Shown in pieces: positions 44,706 to 55,034 of a DNA stretch of 64,000 bases. A model generated the notes under the pieces. It saw nothing but the letters and a program-made list of their open reading frames with translations. It ran no database searches and was not told the origin of the DNA. Position numbers and translations under genes: made by a program. The first letter of the stretch is position 1. Every line of letters starts with the position of its first letter. Source of the DNA: Cryptomeria japonica (lineage: Eukaryota; Streptophyta; Pinopsida; Cupressales; Cupressaceae); NCBI RefSeq assembly GCF_030272615.1, contig NC_081414.1:335678927-335742926 (forward strand). The letters are read 5' to 3'.

Positions 44706-45049
44706 CCAAAGCCGAAAAACAGAAAGCAAAATCGGAAAAAATTTTAAAATTTCAAAATCATTTTTAGAAGCCTTTTTCATCAAAAACCATTTTTCATCAA
44801 ATCAGAGTGACAAAGCAAACCACTAAACCTATTTCTTAAGCTCAATTTGTGTCAAAACAAAAGTTGTCAGAATCCTAAACGAATCGCACAATAGAGGACA
44901 TCTATCCTATCATAATCCAGAAGATTTCATCATCAATATCAGCAGAATCCTTTACCATCTTACGGATTTTTATCTCAAAAACACTTGTTTTAAACTTTTC
45001 AAATTGTCAAATCAAGTTTCCAGATCGGGAGACTTTTAATCCATATCAT

Positions 45050-45559
45050 TTGACACGCTTTGTCGTCAAGGGACATCTAAACCTTCACTCTGATAAAGTA
45101 AGATTTGAAATTTTCAAAAACAAGACTCAACTAAATCCAAATCAATCAAAGGAAACCATTGATCACTCATGCATGACTAATCACCTTATTCTGAGAAGAA
45201 AGAACCTCTATCATAACATCACGTTGAAGAAACAACAACCTAGTTTTTCCAAATTCATCAAGAGAAATAAGTTTTTATATATCAATTGTCACCTCTTCAA
45301 ATCTCATCGGGTATTCCTTCATCAAGTCAAAAAGTATATCCAAAACAAATCTAGCGAATTTGACAAAGAACCCTTGAAGACAAGAGCATACTGTCAAAAG
45401 TTTGCTTTTAATCAAACCATAAACCGCGGCGGGAAAATCAATCCAGCATTCTTACCCGACGAGTGCATCACCTATAACACATCTCGACTAGAACCATCAA
45501 CCCCCGAGCAACATATCAACGAGGCTTTTGTCCCTTTCATCAATGAAAGTTTCTACTAA
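45050..45559 (+). CDS. ORF upstream of gag, Tat/Ogre ORF1 position
   Basis: Open for 169 codons, basic and Lys/Asn/His-rich (for example KFIKRNKFLYINCH and LKTRAYCQKFAF). It stops at 45557-45559, two bases before the gag ATG at 45561. Ogre-type Tat elements have an ORF of unknown function in this place. I recognise no domain. It could also be the 3' part of a spliced or extended ORF, since the start is not distinctive. Confidence 0.45.
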   Translation: MTRFVVKGHLNLHSDKVRFEIFKNKTQLNPNQSKETIDHSCMTNHLILRRKNLYHNITLKKQQPSFSKFIKRNKFLYINCHLFKSHRVFLHQVKKYIQNKSSEFDKEPLKTRAYCQKFAFNQTINRGGKINPAFLPDECITYNTSRLEPSTPEQHINEAFVPFINESFY

Positions 45560-45560
45560 A

Positions 45561-47619
45561 ATGCCTGTTACTCGCTCTCAAAGAGACAAACAAAGCGAGG
45601 CACACGCTGAGTCCAGTATGAATTGAAGATTATCAAATCCTTTTGAAGTTCCACCCATAGAAGAACCTGAAATTACTGACGCACTTCTTCGGGAATGTCA
45701 GGAAAACCCCTCATTCCAAAAACTTGTTGAAAAGCTCATGGAAAATGACAAAGAAAAGTATTTGCTCATGCTTACGAGTAAAAGCGTTAAACTTCCTGAA
45801 GATTTCGACGCAAATGTTTTTCAAACCGGATCTCGACAATATACATATCAAGAACAACAAAGAGAAGAAGAAACTCACATACCTGCGCAACACATTCCAG
45901 AACAACGCATACCAGAAATGCGTATACCTGAGCTAGAAACACCAGAGCAACATATACCATTTACCACACCTTTTCAGCTGAGAACAAATACGAGGCAAGA
46001 ACTTTTTCCTCGACAAGACAATATACCTTTGGCAACCCTTACTCAACAAATGCAAATGTTGCAAAGGCAAATACAGGATATGCAACAAGGGACAACAGTA
46101 TGGTACTCTTTAAACGAAATCTGTCCTTATCCATTTGACAGAAACTTGAACATGGTTCCTTTTCCTCCAAACTCAGACATTCCCAAATTTGATAAATATG
46201 ATGGGAAAAGTGATCCCCACGATCATGTTCGGGAATTTTGCACACTGAGCCTTGAATTTGCTCATGATGACACCTATTTGATGAGGTTATTCCCCAGAAG
46301 CTTGGGAGGACAAACCATGGAATGGTTATCCAAAATTTCGCCACCTGTTAGATCATTTGATGAATTGGTTAACAAATTCATCACCCACTATTCCTACAAC
46401 ATCCAACATGCCATAACCATGCTAGATGTTTGCAACACCAAACAAAAAAACAATGAAACATTCATGGTATTTCTTCAATGCTGGTGACGCATGGTATCCA
46501 GATATCCTCGAGATATTCCTGAAAAAGAGAAAATGGAAATCTTCATCGATAACCTGAATGGTGAAATGAGTTACAAATTAAAACTTCAATGCATACCATC
46601 TTTCGCTAAATTGATTGAAAATGGCATTCAAGTAGAAGAAGCCTGTGTCAAAAAGGGGACACTCAAATTCTACAAGGAAGGAACAAACTCATCAAACTAC
46701 AATAATCAGAACAGTGCCAACCTTGACAAATCTCGATTTTGGACTCGAAACAAAAACGAAGGCAACAACGAATCGTATGATCCCAAATCTAAACAACCAG
46801 TGCTTGCATTATCCGGAAATCCTCAAAATATGAAAAAATCCTAAAAATGCTACTCCCAGTGCTAACACATATGCACCAAACACTGCTCAAGGACAACTCA
46901 ACACGAACAACACCAACGATACTCAAAGCAAGAACATGAATCCCGGACCTAACAATAATTCATGCAACAACACGAACAATTTCCAAAAGCGTATCTTCAC
47001 ACCATTGGGCCAATCATTAGAATCCGCATTCAGAGAACTATTGGCAAATAAGATTCTTTCTTTGCCTCCCATCAACAACTATGAACCCCCAATCAAACCA
47101 CCTTGGTGGAATGATTCACACTATTGTGATTTCCATCGCAACAAGGGTCATAGAACAAACGAGTGCATGAGATTGAAACACATAATCCAGGACATGATTG
47201 ATCGAGGTGACTTAACGGTGGATGGTCTCAAAATAAATGGTGATCACGAAGCCTTCAAAAATCCTCTCCCAAATTACAACAAAGATGGAGCATCAACTTC
47301 AGATGATACACGCGAAGCTCATATTAATCACATCTACCATAACACTATCAACCACATATCCGCTGAAGATCATCAAGCTAATGTCATCACCATTCAAGAT
47401 CGACATGATCATGAATCTGTCAATGTAACAACCCGCACTCAAAAATATGTCTTGAAAGGACATACTGCGCCTACAACTACCACACCAAAAATCCAATATG
47501 ACTTGGTTAGCCAACTACGCAAGACTCTAGCTCAGATATCTATCTTAGAATTGCTGAAACTATCACCAAAGCACAAAGACATATTAGAACAAGCACTATT
47601 GGAAACAAATGTACCTTAA
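45561..47619 (+). pseudogene. Gypsy gag
   Basis: ATG at 45561. The capsid region (Retrotrans_gag type) includes IPKFDKYDGKSDPHDHVREF and LMRLFPRSLGGQTMEWLSK. Stops: TGA at about 45624 (expected Trp) and TGA at 46485 (expected Arg, a CGA to TGA change). The frame shifts by one near 46842 and then continues open, with an Asn/Thr-rich stretch and the Tat-type knuckle YCDFHRNKGHRTNECMRLKH, to a stop at 47617. Gag packages element RNA into particles. With two stops and a frameshift this copy makes no full Gag. Confidence 0.85.
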
Positions 47620-50616
47620 AATCTGGATACAGACAGATTTCAAGCCATGATTGCCCATATGACTGGACCTCATAACCTCACCTTCTCAGATAATACTTCC
47701 TTGAGTCATCCACATAATACCCCTCTCCATATTGAAGTCATTGTTTGCAAACACCGAGTGAAAAGAGTCTTAATAGACAGAGGAGCCGGGCTTAATATAT
47801 GTACTTTAAAGCTTATCCGTGCACTAGGCTTCTCAGAAGAATCTATTGATCCTTGCAAAAGGATTACCATAAAAGCATATGATGATGAGGAAAGGTCCTC
47901 TAAAGGAACAATGATCTTACCTATTCAAGTAGGACGAGTACAAAAGGATACTATATGTCAGGTCTTAGATATTGATCTCACCTACAATATCTTGTTAGGA
48001 CGACCCTGGATACATGAAATGCAAGCAGTACCTTCTACGTATCACTAGTGTGTCAAGTTTTCTTATGATGGACAAGAAATCTCCATATCCACTGATCACA
48101 ATCCATTCCAACATTGCAACGCAATGGGGGCAACCCAAGACAGTTTGGTTCCTCATAATAGAGAGAAGCAGCGATCTTCAATATCAGATCCACCAACAAC
48201 AAAATCTAACTCCTTATGGGGAGACTTCAAGCAGAAAATGCAAATCAAAGACCAAAGCATGGGAGAATACTCTTTGGAGCCTTTATGTTTGGCCAAATTG
48301 CCAACATCACCTAGATCGCATGGTTTACCTACTACATCAACACATCTGGCCACTCAGCCCATCACTAAATTTGATGGTACCTTCATCCAATTGGGTACTC
48401 TAGCACATGAATCAGAAGACAAGGACATTCTTAGCTGGTTATACAAAGATAAAGAAGAGGATAATAGAGCAGGTGCTCTGGACATTGTTCTACCAACACA
48501 CCTGTATGGAAAAGGCTACTTGATCATGAAGCAAATGGGATATGGCGGTAAAGGACCTATTGGCAAATGCAAAGAAGGAGTCACTGAACCTATAGATCTT
48601 CCTTCACAACCTAGCAGAAACAAAGCAGGATTAGGTTCCAAACTCACGTTCCTATTGAAACGGTCGTCACACCTACCTACCAAACCTCAATGGAAAGTAA
48701 AAATGAAGTACAAGGAAGAATCCTTGCAGGAAGCACTCTTTGAATCTGCAGAAACAATCCGCAAGGCTCGGGAATGTCAAGATTAGAAGTTACATCAGGA
48801 AAAACTTCTAAGTCATAAGAAGGCCCTATCTGCAGCAGTAGCTCATATTCAAACACCAATATCTCAAGAACAAATCATGTCATCTCTAGATACCGTTATT
48901 CCTCCCCGAGGAAGCACGGTCTATGAACAAATCCAGCAAGTAGAAGACGGATCTGATATAGAATCTACAAAAACCATCAAAATGGTATCCATCCTCAAAG
49001 ATTTATTTTCACCATACAACACACCTGTTTACAGCATAGATAGAATCTGGGATGATGCCTATGAGACAGATTCCAATGAATATGAATGGGGTACCTGCTC
49101 CAATGCTACTACCGATATCCTGGATGATATCGATTCTATATCCCTTTCTCAAGAAGAACATAACGCAGAAGATAGACCTCTTGAATTTGGACCACAAAAT
49201 ATCTATGACGCCCAGGAAAGCGAACAGAAACATTATGAACAAGTCTATGTGGAAGATGATACCATCGAGAACCTCGACGAAATCCTAAATTTCTTTAAAA
49301 CCAAGACCCATCACGATGAAAACTCTATCCTAACACTTACAATAGCCAATCTTAATCCACCCAACGATTCCTTACCATTGGTCTTTCCTGACCTCATCAA
49401 CTGGGACGAACCTGAAATCCATGATCTACCAATTTTCCCAGATGATGCATCTATTATCCATTACTTATGTACCGTAAATCTCGAAACAGGCTCTACCAGT
49501 GAACAAAATAACGATATCTGTCAATCAGGGAGTGCCAAGTCTCTCAGTCGCAAAAATGAACTAAATAAAGGATCTGATGCTGAAAACCAGTCAATGGCAG
49601 CTCTAGATCATAAAAAAGTAAAAATAAAGGACGCATCTGAAGGTGAAAACCTTTTTAAGGCACCTAACGATGGGAGACTTGACACTCTTCCTGAGCACTT
49701 TCATGAGCGATCACCCATTTTGATTGAGCTCACTCAATCCATCAACATTGTTACCATAGAAGCAGTTAGAAACATACACCTTGTAGAATCTCTAACAGAG
49801 GAAGAAAGATCAGCATTCATCATCTTCTTTAAAGGACAGCAAATTAACTTTGCTTGGTCATATGCTGATATGCCTGGAGTCGATCCACACTTAATCATGC
49901 ATCATCTATCCATTTCTACAGGAGTTAAGCCAGTCAAGCAAAAGCTACGAAAGATGAATCCACAAGTGGCACTCATGGTCAAAACTGAATTAAAGAAACT
50001 ATTAGACATCGGATTCATTCGACCCATTGACTATGCAGAGTGGATTTCCAACATTGTTCCAGTCTCAAAACCAGATGGTAGTATCAGAATCTGCACTGAC
50101 TTAAGGGACGTCAATAAAGCTTGCCCAAAGGATGACTTTCCTCTGCCAAGTATCGACATAATTGTAGATCTCACAGCAGGCCATGCAATGCTCTCATTAA
50201 TGGATGGTTTCTCAGGCTACAATCAAATCAAAATAGCTCCAGAAGATCAAGATAAAACCACATTCACCTGTCCTTGGGGAACATGCTATTGGAATGTTAT
50301 GCCTTTTGGCTTAAAGAATGCAGGGGCCACTTATCAAAGAGCAATAACAACAATATTCCATGACATGATGCATACATTTATGGAAGACTATGTGGATGAA
50401 TTACTAGCTAAATCTTTCACCAGAGCAGAGCATCTTGGCATCCTAACAAAGATCTTTAATCGATTGGAGAAATTCCAAGTCAGGCTTAACCCTAAGAAGT
50501 GTGTCTTCGGGGTAACATCAGGCAAGTTACTAGGCTACATAGTCTCAGCTAAAGGTATTGAAGTAGATCCAGCAAAGGTACAGGCTATTATGGACATGCC
50601 ACCACCAAAGTACTGA
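47620..50616 (+). pseudogene. Gypsy protease and reverse transcriptase, truncated
   Basis: Same frame as the second half of gag through to 50616, with stops at 48046 and 48784. The protease site reads LIDRGAGLNI, where a D-(G/S)-G-A motif is expected, so a Gly has become Arg. A Gly-rich, G-patch-like part follows (YGGKGPIGKCKEG, about 48540). Reverse transcriptase has LMDGFSGYNQI and PFGLKNAGATYQRA, but the catalytic box is YVDE, not YVDD. The frame ends at MDMPPPKY, just where the RT connection should begin; RNase H and integrase are absent. Two catalytic changes plus the truncation make it inactive. Confidence 0.9.
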
Positions 50617-51583
50617 ATGTTGCACTATAGCATAAAATCTTAGCTAGTTTTGCATTTTGAATTTTTTGAATGTTTGGATTCTCTTCCTTGTCTCACTACA
50701 CGCTTCACAGCTAGAGCTCAAGGGGAACTTCCAATATTTTTATTAGTCTTCTGTCTGGGAGGCGATCACTTGTACTCTGTGAATACTTGCCTCAAGACGT
50801 GATACGTCGAATATCACTGAAGGCTTGATTCCGCTTCACGCATGCAAATGATCAAATCTTGTCTGTTTATGCAATACGCACTCAAGTCGTCCTGGTTCAA
50901 TTATACCTTGACGCTTGTGCTATCTTGCAAAATCAAATATCATGTAAATTTTTCTCAGGTCATTATGGTTCAATTATACCATTATGCTTGTATAAATTTT
51001 CAACATATCCTAAACAAATCAAGGCTCAATGATGATATCTACAACAAAAGCAAACATATGGTTCTATCGGATGGCAAATACAGAATGAGGGATGCTCCAA
51101 AAACAATTAGTTGCATATCATTTTTTACATAATTGCATATCATTTTACATTAATTGCATATCATTTTTACATAGTTGCATATCATTTTAACATCATATCA
51201 AGATACATTTAGCAGCACATTAAAACATACATCTCATTTTCAAGATACATCTCACAGCATATAAAAGCATACATCCTGCATCATACATTACATCATATAT
51301 TTACGCATTACATCATCATATAAAATAAATGCATCCATATCCACACATCACATGATAAAAAATGGTGTTGTATATATATATCTCAAAAATGATCAAAATC
51401 TACAAAATGTGTCCAAACACTGTGTCCAGTACAAAGCATAACAAATTCTCAAAAATACAACGGAGACCATGTCTGTCAAGTATGACTATCTCCTGATGGA
51501 GATGGTCTCACTCCAGATGCAGCTGCCCCTGGATCTCCAGGAGGGTCCTGTCTCAGTGGCCTCGTCACCCCTCGGCTCTCCGA
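50617..51583. other. Spacer between RT and antisense gene
   Basis: No coding content recognised. TTGCATATCATTTTACAT-type repeats at 51110-51190 and related CATACATC words to about 51340. RNase H and integrase would normally lie here, so a deletion junction probably sits at about 50616. Confidence 0.6.
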
Positions 51584-53406
51584 CTATGACCCAGTAGCTC
51601 GAGATCCGCTGGATCTCGACTGAGAAAAACTCTGTACTCGTCGGTCCCTGGGTACTACCGCCTCATAATGCCGCCTATAGTACTCTTCCTCCTGTGCTCT
51701 GAGCGCCAACTCTCTCAGGGTGTCTCTCATGGGACCACCCACCGCTGCTCTCTGCATACTCGCCACCACCTCCTCCGCTCACCCCCTCCGCTCTATCTCG
51801 GTATCTCACTCAATGGTCAACTGAGCAATCTGCCACTGATAAGTCAAAATCTATGCCTGCAGCTGCTACACAGTAATCTGTAAGGTCCGGATCTGAGCAT
51901 CCTCCATATGCCCTGGAACTCGAACCCGTAGTGGTACCTGTGCTGGAGGAACCCCTCCCACTCGGCCTATCCTCGGTACTGGAGGTGGGAGTGCATCCAT
52001 CCTCCTCCTCTGTGCTGGTCTACTCGGCTCCTCATTACCATTCCCCACTGCAGCTAGCACCTCCCCCACTCTCCCCTCTCCACTGGCTCCGATAGCCAAT
52101 CCACCTCTCCCTCTATCTATCCTCCCCTGTCACACTGCTCTCTCCACACCCCTACCTCCTCGCCTCCCTCTCCCTCCTCTCCCTTGTCCATCTCCTCCAT
52201 CATCCCCATCAGCTCCATCATCTCCCCCGTCTCCCTCTTCCTCATCCGAATCAAACGATGGCCTCATCTCCTCAGGATCCGAGATCCTAGCCACCGCCCG
52301 CGCAGCAAACAATCGGGCGAACTCATCTGTCATCCCCGCATCCTGAATCTCTGGGGCATAATCCAGATCTGCCCAGCCAACCCCACAAACTCCTCTATCA
52401 CCACTGCACTATCAATGCTCGGCCCCCAATCGGCCACATCCTACTGCTGTCGTGCATAAAGGCACGCTCCCTGAGGAATACCCTGCTGGCGCCCAAACTG
52501 TCTCAAAACTCGGGTCACCAGGAATCTCTCAATAACAAACGGGGTCCTCCCAATCAGGTACCTCGTCATGAATACAAAGGGCATCTCCAGCCCATCCTCA
52601 GCCCACGCCTCACATCCTATGTATGGTCTCTAGGTGACCGTATCTATGTCGTCAAAAACCCTCCTCCAATGCTCTAGTTTGTCGAGCTTACGCTGGACAA
52701 CTAGACCTCTGTATCCGTAGGCATATGCTGCACCTACGGGCCTGTCTCTATCTGCCAGTGGCCTCGCTGCTGGAATGTGCTCCCAGCACCATACCTGTAG
52801 TAATGTCACGCCAGCTGACAAGCTACCGTAACTGAGGTATACTACCTCATGCAGACTCCTGTATAAATGAGCCAGCATCGCTGACCCCCATGCAAACCTC
52901 CTGCCCTATGTAACCATCTCCTCCAAAACCAGTCCCCATCCCACCGAGAATCCCTTTGACCTGCGATCAGGACAAAGGAATCCCCTAATGAATCCTGCCA
53001 GTACAGACGGCAACGGTGCATAATCCAGGTCCAAAAACTCCTGCAAGGGGATCCCATAATCATAGACCATATCATCCTGAAATATCCAGTGCAGTGCCTC
53101 TATGCCACCCTCCTCCGACTGCTCGTAAGGTAGTAGTGCACCTACCACAGGGATGCGCAGAATCCGGTAACAGTCCTCAGGTGTGACTGTCATCTCTCCA
53201 GTGGCAAAATAAAAGGTGTTGGTGTCGCTATGCCACCTCTCTGCCAAAGCTATCAAAAGCCCCCGGTTCACAGTGAATCGAGGCATATCCAGGAGAGACG
53301 TCAAACCACATCTCTCAATAATGTCCAAATCAGCATGCGATAATCGTGGTATCAATGTCCACGGTCTGGGAAATCTCTCCCTCGACTGCACCATGCCCAA
53401 TCGCTC
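51584..53406 (-). pseudogene. Antisense gene exon 2: plant mobile domain protein
   Basis: From 53406 leftwards the frame gives FPRPWTLIPRLSHADLDIIE, then MTVTPEDCYRILRIPVVGAL and GFIRGFLCPDRRSKG, the plant mobile domain (aminotransferase-like PMD family) carried in antisense by Tat elements. After a stop at 52903 and one at 52630 (each at an expected Trp or similar), a frameshift near 52400 leads to an acidic/RG tail (FDSDEEEGDGGDDG, GRGGRGRRGG) and a charged C-terminus to 51584. Its role in the element is unknown; host PMD proteins act in silencing. The acceptor GGTGACAG|GAG at 53407/53406 joins it in frame to exon 1. Confidence 0.8.
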
Positions 53407-54487
53407 CTGTCACCAAGCAAAACAAATCCAATATCAGTTTCCACATCAAAACAAAGATATCAAAATCAAACCTACATCAACAACATGAAACAATTTGCTC
53501 ATCTACATCAAAGTTCAAAATCCTATCATTTCATATCAACTTGTAAAACAACTCAAGTTCTCAAAAACCATATCAAAACTTGTAAAACAACTCAAGTACC
53601 AAAATCACATAAACTTGTAAAACAACTCAAGTTTCCCACCCATATCAGCTTGTAAAACAACTCAAGTTTCTAACCCATATCGGCTTGTAACACAACTCAG
53701 GCTTCACACACATTGAACTTGACACAGAGCATGCAAATACATCATATTCTGATCAACACAACACATTTGATATCTCTACATAACTTGGAAAATTGCAAAT
53801 CAAAACAAGTTATACAAACATTCATATTGGATAAATCCATCACATCACGACAGGCAAAGCACAACAAATTTTCAAATCGGCCCATCCTGTAAAATTTTTT
53901 TCAGATGCGCTAAAACAGTTATTCAATGCGCTAAAAACCTCCCACGCGCTACACTACTTTTCCTACATGCTAATCTATTTGTCCTATGCGCTAGACTGAT
54001 TCTACGTGCTAATTTTCTCCCCCCATGCGCTACCTAACCCATCCCATGCGTCAGACTCTACCTACGCGCTAATCTATCCCTCCTAGGTGCTACCTGTTTG
54101 GCCCTATGTGCTAGGTTAAACCTACACGCTAAACCCCCTTCCCTATGCGAACCCCTGCGACCCCTATGCGCTAGGTTAAACCTACACGCTAAACCCCCTT
54201 CCCTATGCGAACCCCTGCGACCCCTATGCGCTAGGTCTACCCTATGCACTAAACAATTGACCCAATGCGCTACCCGACGACTGCCATGCGCTATTATCCC
54301 TATATGCGCTATCCTATCTAGTTCGGATACGACCCCTAAAATTTAACTTGATGCGCTACTCTAAACTTCGTATGCACTAAACTACGCCCTAGACGCGCTA
54401 AACTGAAAAACCCGAACATTGAAATTCAAAAAATGACTAAAAACGACAAAATGAAAAATAAAAAAAGGGTCAAAAGCGTTGACTTAC
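53407..54487 (-). other. Predicted intron of the antisense gene (1081 bp)
   Basis: Donor CCACCA|GTAAGT (GT at 54487-54486) and acceptor TTGCTTGGTGACAG|GAG (AG ends at 53407) on the minus strand. Removing it joins 25 open codons of exon 1 in frame with the PMD frame. The intron contains the whole of motif array 3. It also has a run of CAAGTT/AACTTG-rich words at 53530-53700 (CTTGTAAAACAACTCAAG repeated four times). Confidence 0.65.
53904..54400 (-). repeat. Phased motif array 3, inside the antisense intron
   Basis: The same core as arrays 1 and 2 but inverted, so TAGCGC(A/G)TG reads on the minus strand. Core ends on the plus strand: 53912, 53933, 53951, 53972, 53993, 54011, 54032, 54053, 54071, 54092, 54113, 54131, (54152), 54173, 54191, (54212), 54233, 54251, 54272, 54293, 54311, then 54358, 54379, 54400; those in brackets are degenerate. 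Steps follow 21-21-18, a 60-bp period, over at least six turns. The unit at 54114-54173 is repeated almost exactly at 54174-54233. Confidence 0.9.
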
Positions 54488-54562
54488 TGGTGGTCCCCGC
54501 GCTGCAGGTCTCCGATACCTCCGAACGCGCTCAAATCGGTGTCTATGATATGGAATAGGCAT
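54488..54562 (-). CDS. Antisense gene exon 1 (start codon and 25 codons)
   Basis: ATG at 54562-54560 opens 25 codons, Arg-rich (MPIPYHRHRFERVRRYRR...), ending at CCACCA|GTAAGT. Spliced to the acceptor at 53407 the reading continues GPP|ERLGMVQSRE into the mobile-domain frame. A strong TATA box lies 75-80 bp upstream of the ATG. Together these support a real, spliced antisense gene and not only an antisense frame. Confidence 0.65.
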
Positions 54563-54635
54563 TTTCTCTCCAGAGCTAATTCTCTTTCTTCAAAGTCAAC
54601 AAAACACAAATGAGTTTAAATCAAGCCCTTTTCCC

Positions 54636-54643
54636 CTTTTATA
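54636..54643 (-). promoter_or_regulatory. TATA box of the antisense gene
   Basis: TATAAAAGGGG on the minus strand. Transcription would start near 54605, giving a 5' UTR of about 40 nt before the ATG at 54562. Confidence 0.65.
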
Positions 54644-54649
54644 GGAGGA

Positions 54650-55020
54650 AAATGAAATTAGGGTTAGCCACATGGACCTGTAATATGGTCGCGGTCTCCC
54701 CTATACCGAAACATTTGTAACTTATCGGGAGATGAATCAATTTACACACATTCTACATGCACGAAATCATACACATCATACACACTTCATCAAATTAAAT
54801 CAAAATTTTTCAAAAACAAAAAACAAAAAAAAACAAATATTGATTCATCTCCCGAGGGGGCATCATCACTATTCAAATATCGAATCTGGGGCATCACATC
54901 AAATCAAATCTGGGGCACGACTGGCAAATCATAAGAGCGACACAACAAAAATTGTATTTGATCATAAATCATGATAAGGCATCCTTTTCTTTGAAATAAC
55001 ATGTGCACACACGTCACTTC
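54650..55020. other. 3' non-coding part of the gypsy
   Basis: No gene seen. GATGAATCAATTTACAC and ATTGATTCATCTCCCGAG form a partly inverted pair (about 54732 and 54839). Confidence 0.45.
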
Positions 55021-55034
55021 AAAGAGGGCCAAAA
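55021..55034 (+). promoter_or_regulatory. Polypurine tract of the gypsy
   Basis: AAAGAGGGCCAAAA directly before the TG of the 3' LTR; purine run with two pyrimidines. Confidence 0.7.

Noticed and set aside
54058-54346. Open frames across array 3 with repeated LCARLNLHAKPP-type peptides
   Set aside because: The openness follows from repeat steps that are multiples of three; the frames cross a predicted intron and have no homology I recognise.
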